Assembly (NCBI GenBank): GCA_031292575.1
Contig: JARLGX010000002.1
Location: 1-64,000, forward strand
DNA: 64,000 nucleotides
Direction: 5' to 3'
Source: Paludibacter sp.
Lineage (GTDB): Bacteria > Bacteroidota > Bacteroidia > Bacteroidales > Paludibacteraceae
Part shown: positions 54,369-62,916 of the stretch, piece after piece
Position numbering within the stretch: position 1 is the first letter of the stretch
Layout: every line of letters starts with the position of its first letter
Notes under the pieces: model-generated
Database searches by the model: none
What the model was told of the DNA's origin: nothing
What the model saw: only the letters and a program-made list of their open reading frames with translations
Position numbers and translations under genes: made by a program

Positions 54369-54477
54369 AAATAATTAATTCACAATTTATAATGCATAAT
54401 TCGTAACTTTCAGAATACAAATAAACATATCTCTTTTTCAATAAAATACATTTAGTTCTGCTTTGAAAAACGGAATG

Positions 54478-54508
54478 CAAAGATAAGAAAAAAAGAGGTT
54501 TGTTGAAA
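54478..54508 (-). promoter_or_regulatory. Promoter of valS
   Basis: On the minus strand TTTC (54508-54505) and TATCTTTG (54485-54478) are separated by 19 bp; the -7 box is a full match. Confidence 0.6.
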
Positions 54509-54530
54509 ATTAAAATTCTTGAAAACAAAA

Positions 54531-54561
54531 CGGTCATCCCAAAACCAATTTGAGATGACCG
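54531..54561 (-). terminator. Terminator after the type A sorted protein gene
   Basis: CGGTCATC (54531-54538) pairs with GATGACCG (54554-54561) as a hairpin between the 54584-55381 gene and the valS promoter. Confidence 0.75.
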
Positions 54562-54583
54562 ATTTTACAATTTTTAAATAAAA

Positions 54584-55381
54584 CTATTGTGCTATCACTC
54601 GATATGTTTTTCCATTAATCTGAAGCAGGTAAGCGCCCGATTTGACTGGTTGTATAAATTGATTAGATACAAAAGTTGATCGGATTAATTGACCTGTTAC
54701 AGTATACAACTTTACCTGCGCATCACCTGTAAAACGAGCATCTATGTTTCCTTCCTGAGAATATATCTTAACTGGAAATTCATTTAAAGAATTAATATTA
54801 GTTGCAGCATTCATCTTAGTAAAAGTCGCTTTATATCCCGAAGTTGAAGCATTATAGGCAACAGTCTGACCACCTGGAACCATACTATTCCAATTTCCAC
54901 CAGTATAATATTGATTTTTAGACATGACTACTTCTAACGTATAAGTATTTAAACCGGGCAATACTGCAAAAGCAAGAATATCAATTGAAGCATCTGATTT
55001 ATCGAATATGAAATTGTTTCCATTATGATAGGAAGGATTTATCAGGTCCATAGAACTCCAATTTCCAGGTATTGCAGTTGATTCATAAACGCGGTAATAA
55101 ATTTTAAATGATGTTGCATCATAACCGGGACTATCAGATGTCCATGCATTTCCGGCTCCACCATTTAGAACTAAAGTGGTAGGAGTTCCAAAATCGAAGC
55201 TATCGAAAGCTGTATTCGAACCCCAAGTTCCATCTGTCCAACCTTGGTTATTTAAAACATACAAATAGGAAGAACTTCCATCTTTTGTTAAAGATACGGC
55301 ACTTGTACCCCAATCTCCTCCTGCAGAAACCATACCAACAGCTAAAATTAGCATAAAAACTAAAAGAGTAATTTTTTTCAT
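54584..55381 (-). CDS. Secreted T9SS type A sorted protein of unknown function
   Basis: 265-residue secreted protein: signal peptide MKKITLLVFMLILAVGMVSA, a beta-rich central part with many aromatic and Gly residues (GWTDGTWGSNTAFD, YRVYESTAIPGNWSSMD, YTGGNWNSMVPGG) and a C-terminal type A T9SS sorting domain (about 195-265; VKIYSQEGNIDARF, VKLYTVTGQLIRS, GAYLLQINGKTYRVIAQ). The central part could bind carbohydrate, but I recognise no family. It is small for a T9SS substrate. Good -7 element TAACTTTG upstream (55418-55411, minus). Confidence 0.82.
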   Translation of the reverse strand: MKKITLLVFMLILAVGMVSAGGDWGTSAVSLTKDGSSSYLYVLNNQGWTDGTWGSNTAFDSFDFGTPTTLVLNGGAGNAWTSDSPGYDATSFKIYYRVYESTAIPGNWSSMDLINPSYHNGNNFIFDKSDASIDILAFAVLPGLNTYTLEVVMSKNQYYTGGNWNSMVPGGQTVAYNASTSGYKATFTKMNAATNINSLNEFPVKIYSQEGNIDARFTGDAQVKLYTVTGQLIRSTFVSNQFIQPVKSGAYLLQINGKTYRVIAQ

Positions 55382-55588
55382 AAAACTTTAATTTAGAGGG
55401 TTAATAATATCAAAGTTACTAACTTCGTTAAATAAAAACACCATAAAATCAAATTAATGAGAAAAAAAATTATGCAATCGTTTGTAATTTAACATAAGCT
55501 CACTTGCTTTTGCATAGTAACTTCAGCAGAATTAGATTTAGAATTGATAGATTTATTGTATTTTTGCACAAAAGAATAATACAACTTT

Positions 55589-55966
55589 ATGAAAAAGATA
55601 ATCAATACACCCAATGGACCTGCAGCTATTGGACCATATAGTCAGGCAGTTGAAGCTAACGGAACACTTTATATTTCTGGTCAATTACCAATCAATCCTT
55701 TAATTGGAAAAATAGAAGCAACAGAAATCACTTCGCAAACCGAACAGGTTTTTGCAAATATCAATGCTATCTTAACGGAAGCGGGGTATACTTTTACTGA
55801 TGTAGTAAAATCGACTGTTTTTTTATCGGATATTGCCGATTTTGCGGGTATGAATGAAGTATACAAAAAGTATTATCTGACTGAATGTCCGGCACGTTCG
55901 GCTTTTGCAGTGAAAGCTTTGCCACTAGGGGCTTTGGTGGAAATTGAAACGATAGCTGCGAAATAA
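55589..55966 (+). CDS. ridA: RidA family imine/enamine deaminase
   Basis: 125-residue member of the YjgF/RidA family. It hydrolyses reactive 2-aminoacrylate and related imines, protecting PLP enzymes. Markers: NTPNGPAAIGPYSQAVEANG, ISGQLPINP, and the Arg/Glu active-site region near CPARSAFAVKALPLGALVEIE. A typical homotrimer. TATTTTTG at 55559-55566 is a full -7 match 23 nt upstream. The gene is monocistronic and convergent with fmt. Confidence 0.95.
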   Translation: MKKIINTPNGPAAIGPYSQAVEANGTLYISGQLPINPLIGKIEATEITSQTEQVFANINAILTEAGYTFTDVVKSTVFLSDIADFAGMNEVYKKYYLTECPARSAFAVKALPLGALVEIETIAAK

Positions 55967-56056
55967 AATGTGCTGATTTGAAAATATGCCAATCTGCCAA
56001 TTTAAAGACAAATTCTCTTTATTAGCACATTGGCATATTATTTTATTGGCATATTG
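55966..56056. repeat. AT-rich inverted repeat between ridA and fmt
   Basis: AATGTGCTGAT and ATTAGCACATT, and AATATGCCAAT and ATTGGCATATT, face each other across the gap, with a second copy of ATTGGCATATT. It may act as a weak terminator; it also looks like a dispersed intergenic repeat. Confidence 0.6.
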
Positions 56057-56069
56057 AATGATTGGTATA

Positions 56070-57008
56070 CTAAAACCGAATTCCTCGCAGCAGTTCACCT
56101 ATTTCCATTCGTTTTTTTCCGGGAGCTTGAATTGATTTCAATTGAATAAATCCGTCAGTCAAAGCAATTTTTGCAAACTTTTTTCCGTCGGTTACAATTG
56201 TTCCTAAAGCCAAACTGTGTTTCTCAAACTCTTTTTCAGTGTCAAAAACTTTCAAAACTATTTTATCTGAATGGTTTGGAAATTGAAGTTCCACCCAAGC
56301 TGCCGGATAGGGTGAAAGACCACGAACAAAATTATAAATTCGTTCAACATTCCACGACAAATCAATCTGGCAGGTTTCTTTAAAAATCTTTGGAGCCGCT
56401 TTCAGTTCCAGACCTGAATGAATAAATTGTGCCTGATCCACCGCATATGTTTTTCCTTCTATCAACATATCCACGGTTTTCTTCACCAGCTTCGCTCCCA
56501 TTTCCATCAATCTGTCGTGCACGATTCCGGCATTATCAATTTCAGAAATTGCCATTTTTTCTTGCAAAATAATTTTACCTGTATCAATTTCGTGTGTAAG
56601 GAAAAAGGTCGTTGCCCCGGTTTCTTTTTCACCGTTGATTATCGCCCAGTTGATGGGTGCAGCCCCACGATATTGAGGCAATAACGACGCATGTAAATTA
56701 AATGTCCCAAAACGTGGCATATTCCAAACCACTTCAGGCAACATGCGGAAAGCAACTACAATCTGTAAATCAGCATTTAAGTTTCGGAGTTCTTTCAAAA
56801 AAGTTTCATCCTTCAATCTTTCAGGTTGCAAAATCCGTAAGTTCTGCTCTAGTGCGTATCGCTTCACTGACGAGACCTGAACTTGATGTCCTCTTCCAGC
56901 AGGCTTATCGGGCATAGTAATCACACCCACAACATCATATTTGTTTTCAACTAATATTTTGAGACTTTCCACCGCAAATTCCGGCGTACCCATAAAAACT
57001 ATTCTCAT
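56070..57008 (-). CDS. fmt: Methionyl-tRNA formyltransferase
   Basis: Formylates Met-tRNA for initiation using 10-formyl-THF. It has 312 residues: FMGTPEFAVESL near the start, the catalytic region FNLHASLLPQYRGAAPINWAIINGEKETGATTF (Asn, His, then Asp in LTHEIDTGKI) and an OB-fold C-terminal domain. It is convergent with ridA and about 111 nt downstream of nadK. Confidence 0.96.
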   Translation of the reverse strand: MRIVFMGTPEFAVESLKILVENKYDVVGVITMPDKPAGRGHQVQVSSVKRYALEQNLRILQPERLKDETFLKELRNLNADLQIVVAFRMLPEVVWNMPRFGTFNLHASLLPQYRGAAPINWAIINGEKETGATTFFLTHEIDTGKIILQEKMAISEIDNAGIVHDRLMEMGAKLVKKTVDMLIEGKTYAVDQAQFIHSGLELKAAPKIFKETCQIDLSWNVERIYNFVRGLSPYPAAWVELQFPNHSDKIVLKVFDTEKEFEKHSLALGTIVTDGKKFAKIALTDGFIQLKSIQAPGKKRMEIGELLRGIRF

Positions 57009-57119
57009 AATTTGTGTTTCCTGTTTGAAGTTAAATGTTCAATGTTTCATTTCCTATTTTATCCTGTTATTAGAACAAATTAAAACGGAAAACATTGAAT
57101 ATGAGACGTAAGACGTAAT

Positions 57120-57992
57120 TTAGTTTCTTTTATCAACTCCCCACATCAACTTATTTTTCAATGTATCAAAAAAAGTATGATTTAATTGTTTGACAACCTT
57201 AATAGTATAGTCGGCTTTTGTAATTCTTAGTTTTGAAGAAAGATCTAATACTTTCGAGCGTCCATCCAATGCCACCAAATAACATTGGCTCCTGCTATGA
57301 ACTTCCAATTCAAAAGTCCATGTATCGGGGACTATTAATGGTCTGACATTCAAACTATGAGAAGCAATAGGAGAAAGTATGAAGTTTTCAGCTTCGGGAA
57401 CTACCAGCGGACCACCAACACTCATTGAATAAGCAGTTGAACCGGTAGGAGTTGAAACTAACAATCCATCAGCATGATATGTATGAACCATTTCACCGTT
57501 AACGCTGGCAGTAATACTCATCATAGACGAGCTATCCTGCTTTAATACAGATACTTCGTTCAAAGCATACGGATAATCGAATGTAATTCCATCGGAAGTT
57601 TCGACGTAAAGCAAGGTTCTTTGCTGAATACTATATTTTTTATCCAATATTGCATCCAAAGCTGGAAGTATTTCTTCGTTTGATACATCGGCCAAAAAAC
57701 CTAATCTCCCCGTATTTATACCTAAAATTGGTATTTGTTTTCTTCCTATTCGGGCTGCCGTATTTAAAAAAGTACCATCGCCACCAATGCTTAAAGCTAA
57801 ATCGGCCTCGAAATTATCATTGAGAATTATCTCAGTTCTATCCATGCAACATTTACCATGCTCGTTTACAAACTCGTACAGTTCTTTGTCAAGTAAAAGA
57901 ACAACATCTTTATTATGAAAATATTCAAATAAAAGTTGAATATGCGAAAGTAAAACGCTGCGGTAGATATTCCCAAAAACGGCTATTCTCAT
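57120..57992 (-). CDS. nadK: NAD kinase
   Basis: Phosphorylates NAD to NADP. It has 290 residues with the GGDGT motif in SIGGDGTFLNTAARIG, the substrate loop NEVSVLKQDSSSM, and the Gly-rich PTGSTAYSMSVGGPLVVPE. Its neighbour on the other strand is pdxJ, a pairing I associate with Bacteroidota. Confidence 0.95.
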   Translation of the reverse strand: MRIAVFGNIYRSVLLSHIQLLFEYFHNKDVVLLLDKELYEFVNEHGKCCMDRTEIILNDNFEADLALSIGGDGTFLNTAARIGRKQIPILGINTGRLGFLADVSNEEILPALDAILDKKYSIQQRTLLYVETSDGITFDYPYALNEVSVLKQDSSSMMSITASVNGEMVHTYHADGLLVSTPTGSTAYSMSVGGPLVVPEAENFILSPIASHSLNVRPLIVPDTWTFELEVHSRSQCYLVALDGRSKVLDLSSKLRITKADYTIKVVKQLNHTFFDTLKNKLMWGVDKRN

Positions 57993-58322
57993 GTTGTATA
58001 GATATTTATAAGTTTCGAGATCAATCGAAATAGAGCATTGAAAGGTCTATCTGGTTTCGACTTAAAAGTTTAAAAATAATTGAAAGATAAACATCTTCTG
58101 ATACGCTTCAGTTTTTTTTAATTATTTTTGTAGCATATATTTTCATAAATCGAAATTGCTTTGCAAAGGAACTAAATGAAAATGACTCTTGCAAGTGTTT
58201 TAACGATGAGAGGGGTATATGATTTTGCAAAATAAAAACCTCTCAAATTTCAACAACTAACTATTTGATTGGAGATTACGTTATACTCCAAACACGTCAA
58301 TGAATAAATTAATTACAAATAA
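57993..58322. other. Divergent region nadK/pdxJ with possible small leader ORF
   Basis: 330 nt. TATTTTTG at 58123-58130 is a -7 match for pdxJ (TTCTG upstream is only a weak -33). A 19-codon frame (ATG 58176 to TAA 58235) preceded by AAAGGA follows the presumed transcription start. GAGAGG (58209-58214) and CCTCTC (downstream of the frame) and TTGGAG/CTCCAA could form hairpins before the pdxJ ATG. No known riboswitch is recognised. Confidence 0.5.
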
Positions 58323-59036
58323 ATGACTAAACTAAGCGTTAATATCAATAAAATAGCCACATTGCGAAATGCTCGAGGCGGTAATGTCCCAAATGTTTGT
58401 CAGGTTGCTCTAGATTGTGAACAATTTGGGGCACAAGGAATTACCGTTCATCCACGCCCTGATGAACGTCATGTTCGCTATCAGGATGTATGGGATTTAC
58501 GTCCAATACTAAAAACCGAATTCAATATTGAAGGTTATCCTTCGCCGGACTTTATCAAATTGGTAAAATCAGTAAAACCACATCAAGTAACTTTAGTTCC
58601 CGATCCGCCTGAAGCAATAACTTCCAGCGCCGGTTGGGATACTGTAAAAAATCTGGAGTTTCTGAAAGATATAGTTGCTGATTTTCAAAGTGCCGGGATA
58701 AGAGTTTCCATATTTATTGATACAAATTTAAGAAATATTGAATTTGCGGCTAAAACCGGCACTGATCGGGTGGAGCTATATACCGAACCGTATGCAACTA
58801 ATTATCCACAAAATAAAGAACAAGCCATAGCACCATTTGTTGAAGCAGCCAAATTAGTAAAAAAGTTAGGATTAGGATTGAATGCCGGACATGATTTGAG
58901 CCTTGAAAATTTGGCTTATTTCCATTCTCTTATTCCCTGGTTAGACGAAGTTTCAATTGGTCATGCACTTATTTCCGACGCATTATATTTCGGACTTGAA
59001 GACACAATAAAACGTTACAAAAAACAGTTAGAATAA
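58323..59036 (+). CDS. pdxJ: Pyridoxine 5'-phosphate synthase
   Basis: Condenses 3-amino-2-oxopropyl phosphate (1-amino-acetone-3-P) with DXP to make pyridoxine 5'-phosphate. It has 237 residues with TIM-barrel markers: [17 protein letters not shown], the His/Arg loop [32 protein letters not shown] and the C-terminal [13 protein letters not shown] and [12 protein letters not shown]. The presence of pdxJ indicates the DXP-dependent B6 route. The tonB-like gene follows 63 nt downstream. Confidence 0.95.
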   Translation: MTKLSVNINKIATLRNARGGNVPNVCQVALDCEQFGAQGITVHPRPDERHVRYQDVWDLRPILKTEFNIEGYPSPDFIKLVKSVKPHQVTLVPDPPEAITSSAGWDTVKNLEFLKDIVADFQSAGIRVSIFIDTNLRNIEFAAKTGTDRVELYTEPYATNYPQNKEQAIAPFVEAAKLVKKLGLGLNAGHDLSLENLAYFHSLIPWLDEVSIGHALISDALYFGLEDTIKRYKKQLE

Positions 59037-59099
59037 GTTGTATCTTAAAAATACGGTATAAAATTTGTAATTCAACTATATCATCTCAAAAATAGCATC

Positions 59100-59927
59100 G
59101 TGAATAAAGCTAATTTGTACGGTCTTCTTGGTTCGACCTTGTCAAGCATAATACTTTTTCTAATCCTTTGGTTTGTTGTTTTACCTCCAATAATGGCAAC
59201 GAAACCAAATGATGATGACGGTCTTATGGTAAGTTTTGGCGATAGTTATGATGGTGGTGGAATGGGTGAGAAAACAGCTGGAATCCCGATTCCAACAAAA
59301 TCTGTAGAAAAGGCAGAGCAAAGTAAGCAAGTAAAACAAACTGTAACAGCTTCAAAACCTGACAATCAATCACTCATTACGCAGCAAAGTAATTCAGAGG
59401 CAATTGCAGAACAAAACGAAAAGAAACGCGTTAGAAAAGAACAACAAGCAATAGAACTTCAACAAATACAAACAAAGAAACGAATTGCAGAGCAAAACCG
59501 AAAAGAGCAAGAAGCCATTAACAATGCAAATGCTGTAAACGGGCTATTCGGCAACAACGGGAGTACCAAGACAGGTTCAGGAACCGGCACAGGAAAAGGA
59601 ATAGGTTCGGGTTCGGGAAATGGAATACAGGGAAATCCTGCCGGTAATGGAACTTCAGGAGTTGGATCAAGCTTTAGACTTGGAAATCGCAAATATTATG
59701 GAAACCCTGCAAGACCAAATTATCCGAAAGATATTGAAGGAAAAATTACAGTAAATATTCGAGTTGACGAAAATGGAGTCGTTACAGGTACATCCATAGG
59801 CTCACCTACAACTATTTCTGATTCTGAAATGAGAAGAGATGCTATTTCTGCTGCCAACAAAACCCGATTTACAAAAGGCACAGGGATAGAAACCGGAACT
59901 ATTACGTACAATTATAAATTAGAATAA
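59100..59927 (+). CDS. TonB-like energy transducer
   Basis: 275-residue inner-membrane-anchored protein: N-terminal helix (about 12-32), a low-complexity periplasmic span rich in Lys/Gln/Glu (about 80-150) and Gly/Ser (150-195, GSGTGTGKGIGSGSG), and a C-terminal TonB-type domain (about 200-275; ITVNIRVDENGVVTG). It would couple the proton motive force to TonB-dependent outer-membrane receptors. The start is GTG at 59100. In Bacteroidota with this pdxJ neighbourhood, exbB and exbD commonly lie between pdxJ and tonB; here they do not. Confidence 0.85.
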   Translation: MNKANLYGLLGSTLSSIILFLILWFVVLPPIMATKPNDDDGLMVSFGDSYDGGGMGEKTAGIPIPTKSVEKAEQSKQVKQTVTASKPDNQSLITQQSNSEAIAEQNEKKRVRKEQQAIELQQIQTKKRIAEQNRKEQEAINNANAVNGLFGNNGSTKTGSGTGTGKGIGSGSGNGIQGNPAGNGTSGVGSSFRLGNRKYYGNPARPNYPKDIEGKITVNIRVDENGVVTGTSIGSPTTISDSEMRRDAISAANKTRFTKGTGIETGTITYNYKLE

Positions 59928-59932
59928 AACAG

Positions 59933-60475
59933 ATGAAAGCATATATATTTCTGGCTGAAGGTTTTGAAGAAATTGAAGCCATTGCACCAATTGATATTTT
60001 TAGACGAGCTGAAATTAATGTTTCAACAATATCTATGTCAGAGAATAAGACAGTTAATGGTTCTCATGGAATTCCTGTTGTTGCCGATAACTTGTTTTCA
60101 GAAATTGATTTTTCTGACAATGATATACTTTATTTGCCCGGCGGAATGCCCGGAACAAAAAATTTAGAAAACCACGAAGGATTAAAACAGCTGATTCTTA
60201 AACAAGTAATGGAGAATAAAAATATTGCTGCCATTTGTGCTGCTCCTTCTATACTTGGAAAAATGGGATTATTGGATGGTAAAGAAGCAATTTGTTATCC
60301 TGGGTTTGAGAATCAATTAGTTGGCGCCATTCTGTCGGTAAATAAAATAGCAAAATCAGGAAATATACTTACAGCCAAAGGAGCCGGAGTGGCCGTTCAG
60401 TTTGCTCTAAAATTGGTTGAAGAATTAAAAGGCAGAAATATTGCTGAAAAAGTTGCGCAATTAATCTGCATTTAG
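59933..60475 (+). CDS. DJ-1/PfpI family protein (YajL type)
   Basis: 180-residue cytoplasmic protein. The nucleophile Cys lies in AAICAAPSILGKMGLL and the acid pocket near EGFEEIEAIAPIDIFRRAE. Family roles include deglycation, chaperone and oxidative-stress functions; the exact role is not settled. It starts 5 nt after the tonB-like stop, so it is probably in the same transcript, and ends before the 60518-60549 terminator. Confidence 0.93.
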   Translation: MKAYIFLAEGFEEIEAIAPIDIFRRAEINVSTISMSENKTVNGSHGIPVVADNLFSEIDFSDNDILYLPGGMPGTKNLENHEGLKQLILKQVMENKNIAAICAAPSILGKMGLLDGKEAICYPGFENQLVGAILSVNKIAKSGNILTAKGAGVAVQFALKLVEELKGRNIAEKVAQLICI

Positions 60476-60517
60476 TTCGTAAGACTTTTAAATTTCGAGC
60501 TACAAAAAGAAGTGCAA

Positions 60518-60549
60518 AAAAAAGGAATATGTGAACATATTCCTTTTTT
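60518..60549. terminator. Bidirectional terminator between DJ-1 and HU genes
   Basis: A near-perfect stem AAAAAAGGAATATGT / ACATATTCCTTTTTT with a tiny loop and A/T tails on both sides. Confidence 0.85.
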
Positions 60550-60569
60550 ATAAGACAATGCGTTAAATC

Positions 60570-60842
60570 TTAGTTAACTGCTGCTGTCAATTCAGCACCG
60601 GCTTTAAATTTAGCTACTTTTTTAGCTGCTATTTTAATAGGCTGTTTTGTTGCTGGATTGATACCCGGACGAGCAGCACGTTCAGCTACTGAGAATGTTC
60701 CGAAACCAACTAAACTAACTTTGTCGCCAGAAACTAAGGCGTCAGACACACTTTTAACAACTGCGTCAAGAGCTTTTTTTGCATCAACTTTGCTAAGACC
60801 TGCTTCAGCAGCGATGGCATTGATTAATTCTGCTTTGTTCAT
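60570..60842 (-). CDS. DNA-binding protein HU
   Basis: Histone-like nucleoid protein that bends and compacts DNA as a dimer. It has 90 residues from ATG 60842: MNKAELINAIAAEAGLSKVD, KVSLVGFGTFSVAERAAR (beta-arm) and GINPATKQPIKI, the HU signature. A longer in-frame start (27 more residues at 60923) would add non-HU sequence and covers the promoter; I reject it. It is monocistronic, with a good promoter upstream and a terminator downstream. Confidence 0.97.
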   Translation of the reverse strand: MNKAELINAIAAEAGLSKVDAKKALDAVVKSVSDALVSGDKVSLVGFGTFSVAERAARPGINPATKQPIKIAAKKVAKFKAGAELTAAVN

Positions 60843-61170
60843 AAGATTTTGATTTTTTTTATTAGAAACTATAAACATAGATTTTTGATTTTGCAAATGT
60901 AGTAGTTTGTGAATAATATACAAGCGTTTAAATTAAAAAAAATCAGTTTATTTTATATCTTTTCGAAAAATGTGTTAGAAAACATGTTTTTGGCATTATT
61001 TTCATTACTTTTGTATGGCAAAATACAGTAGTTTAAAGCCGAATCGGAATTAATCCAATTTAAATTCTCCCTCTCATAATGCTTATTAATGTAACCTGAA
61101 ATTGCAATTTAAACTAAACTAACTGCGAATAGATGTTATTTAGCAAATCTAATTCAACTAATTTTATAAT
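60843..61170. other. Divergent region HU / rhomboid
   Basis: 328 nt, very AT-rich. It holds the HU promoter (60924-60894, minus) and a TACTTTTG -7 element at 61006-61013 for the rhomboid genes, whose -33 box is not clear. No RNA gene or repeat is recognised. Confidence 0.65.
60894..60924 (-). promoter_or_regulatory. Promoter of the HU gene
   Basis: On the minus strand CTTG (60924-60921) and TACATTTG (60901-60894) are separated by 19 bp; a full -7 match and one mismatch at -33. Confidence 0.75.
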
Positions 61171-61962
61171 ATGAATAATTATAGACCTTCGTTTTTAAAC
61201 TTAATACCTCCGGTAGTCAAAAACTTGATAGCCATAAATATAATATTGTGGTTAGCCAGTGTAGTTACTCCAGGCTTATTTAGCCGGTTTGGAGTTAACG
61301 TCGATTTGACAGATATTTTAGGCCTGCACTATTGGGCTTCATCTAAATTTAACCCTGCTCAGCTCGTAACTTACATGTTTATGCATGGTGGACTTTCACA
61401 TATATTTTTCAACATGTTTGCGTTATACATGTTTGGTGGCGTTTTGGAACAATTATGGGGAACGAAGCGTTTTTTATTTTTCTATTTAGTAACAGGAGTA
61501 GGTGCAGGAATTGTTCAAGAAATATTTTGGACAGTGGAGTATCAATCAGTTGTTTCAGTTCTTAATGAGGCTGTTTCTTCAAATTCCGCGCAAACATTAT
61601 TAAATCATCAAGATATTCTTGGTAAATATTTTAGATTAGAAAATATAGGTTCATTAGATGTGCCTGCACTTATTGAAATGAAACGAATGTTTCTGAATAT
61701 GCCAATCACCATTGGAGCTTCAGGAGCAGTATTTGGACTTTTACTGGCTTTTGGCTGGCTTTTCCCTGAAGTAAACCTCTACCTAATGTTTATTCCAATT
61801 CCCATTAAAGCAAAATACTTTGTAATCTTTTATGGTGTAGCTGAATTATTTGGAGGAGTAGCTCAATTTTCTGGCGATAACATTGCTCATTTTGCACATC
61901 TAGGTGGAATGCTCTTTGGGGCTATCTTAATTTTAATTTGGAAAAAGAAAAAGACTCTTTAA
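61171..61962 (+). CDS. Rhomboid family intramembrane serine protease (first copy)
   Basis: 263-residue polytopic membrane protease with about six helices. The catalytic Ser lies in ITIGASGAVFGLLLAF (GASG) and the His in HFAHLGGMLFGAIL; MHGGLSHIFFNMFALYMFGG is the conserved early helix. Substrates are unknown. A short loop (about 115-170) between helices is longer than in minimal rhomboids. The second copy starts 16 nt downstream. Confidence 0.94.
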   Translation: MNNYRPSFLNLIPPVVKNLIAINIILWLASVVTPGLFSRFGVNVDLTDILGLHYWASSKFNPAQLVTYMFMHGGLSHIFFNMFALYMFGGVLEQLWGTKRFLFFYLVTGVGAGIVQEIFWTVEYQSVVSVLNEAVSSNSAQTLLNHQDILGKYFRLENIGSLDVPALIEMKRMFLNMPITIGASGAVFGLLLAFGWLFPEVNLYLMFIPIPIKAKYFVIFYGVAELFGGVAQFSGDNIAHFAHLGGMLFGAILILIWKKKKTL

Positions 61963-61977
61963 ATCTATTTTTACAAA

Positions 61978-62868
61978 ATGAATCTTTTAGATAATATCAA
62001 ACAAACCTTTAAACAAGGAAATTCACTCATAAAACTGATTTATATAAACGTGAGTGTATTTCTATTATTAAGCTTATTGGATATAGCTCTAAAGCTTTTT
62101 ACATTATCGGGAAGTTATATTTGGACATACCTCGAAGTTCCATCTGATTTGTCACAATTATTCTATCATTTTTGGACTCCATTAACTTACATGTTCTTAC
62201 ATCAGAGTTTTATGCATATATTTTTCAATATGCTTGCACTTTTCTGGTTTGGAAAAATATTTTTAATGCACTTTTCCGAAAAACAACTGGTTGGATTATA
62301 CGTTATTGGTGGATTATTAGCGGCTTTTCTATATATTCTTGTTTACAATTTATTCCCATATTACTCGCCAGTTGTCCATCAAAGTATGTTATTAGGTGCT
62401 TCCGGGTCGATAATGGCAATTATTGTTGCAACAGCACTTCAATCACCCAACATGGAATTGCAGTTACTAATAATTGGAAACGTAAAACTGAAATATATAG
62501 CAATGGTGGCGGTGTTAACAAGTTTATTTGGGATTACATCGAACAATGGTGGAGGTGAAATTGCGCATTTAGGAGGTGCTTTGGCGGGTTATTTATTTAT
62601 TGTATCTTTGCGTCAGAGCAGAGATTTGACAAAAGGAGTCAGTAGTATTTTGGATATGATTTACAATTTGTTCCGGCCTCGTAAACTGAGAATAAAAAAG
62701 AACACATATCAAAAAGATACACGCATGTCTGATGCTGAATTCAACATGAGCAAAGCTCGTAAAATGGCAGATATTGACAAGATTCTGGATAAAATTAAGA
62801 CATCAGGATATGAAAGTTTATCATCTGAGGAAAAAAAGCGATTATTTAATCAAGGGAATAAAAACTGA
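61978..62868 (+). CDS. Rhomboid family intramembrane serine protease (second copy)
   Basis: 296-residue paralogue: LHQSFMHIFFNMLALFWFG, catalytic Ser in LLGASGSIMAI and His in IAHLGGALAGYLF. A cytoplasmic C-terminal tail (about 225-296), rich in Lys/Arg with a helical end (MADIDKILDKIKTSGYESLS), is not seen in the first copy. Cotranscription with the first copy is likely. The EEP gene follows 48 nt downstream. Confidence 0.94.
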   Translation: MNLLDNIKQTFKQGNSLIKLIYINVSVFLLLSLLDIALKLFTLSGSYIWTYLEVPSDLSQLFYHFWTPLTYMFLHQSFMHIFFNMLALFWFGKIFLMHFSEKQLVGLYVIGGLLAAFLYILVYNLFPYYSPVVHQSMLLGASGSIMAIIVATALQSPNMELQLLIIGNVKLKYIAMVAVLTSLFGITSNNGGGEIAHLGGALAGYLFIVSLRQSRDLTKGVSSILDMIYNLFRPRKLRIKKNTYQKDTRMSDAEFNMSKARKMADIDKILDKIKTSGYESLSSEEKKRLFNQGNKN

Positions 62869-62916
62869 TTTATATTACAAAATTCATAACTTTAAATTTA
62901 TGAATTATATACCATT

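Noticed and set aside
60843-60923. Longer HU protein starting at 60923
   Set aside because: The extra residues are not HU-like and would overlap the predicted promoter; MNKAELIN at 60842 is the standard HU start.
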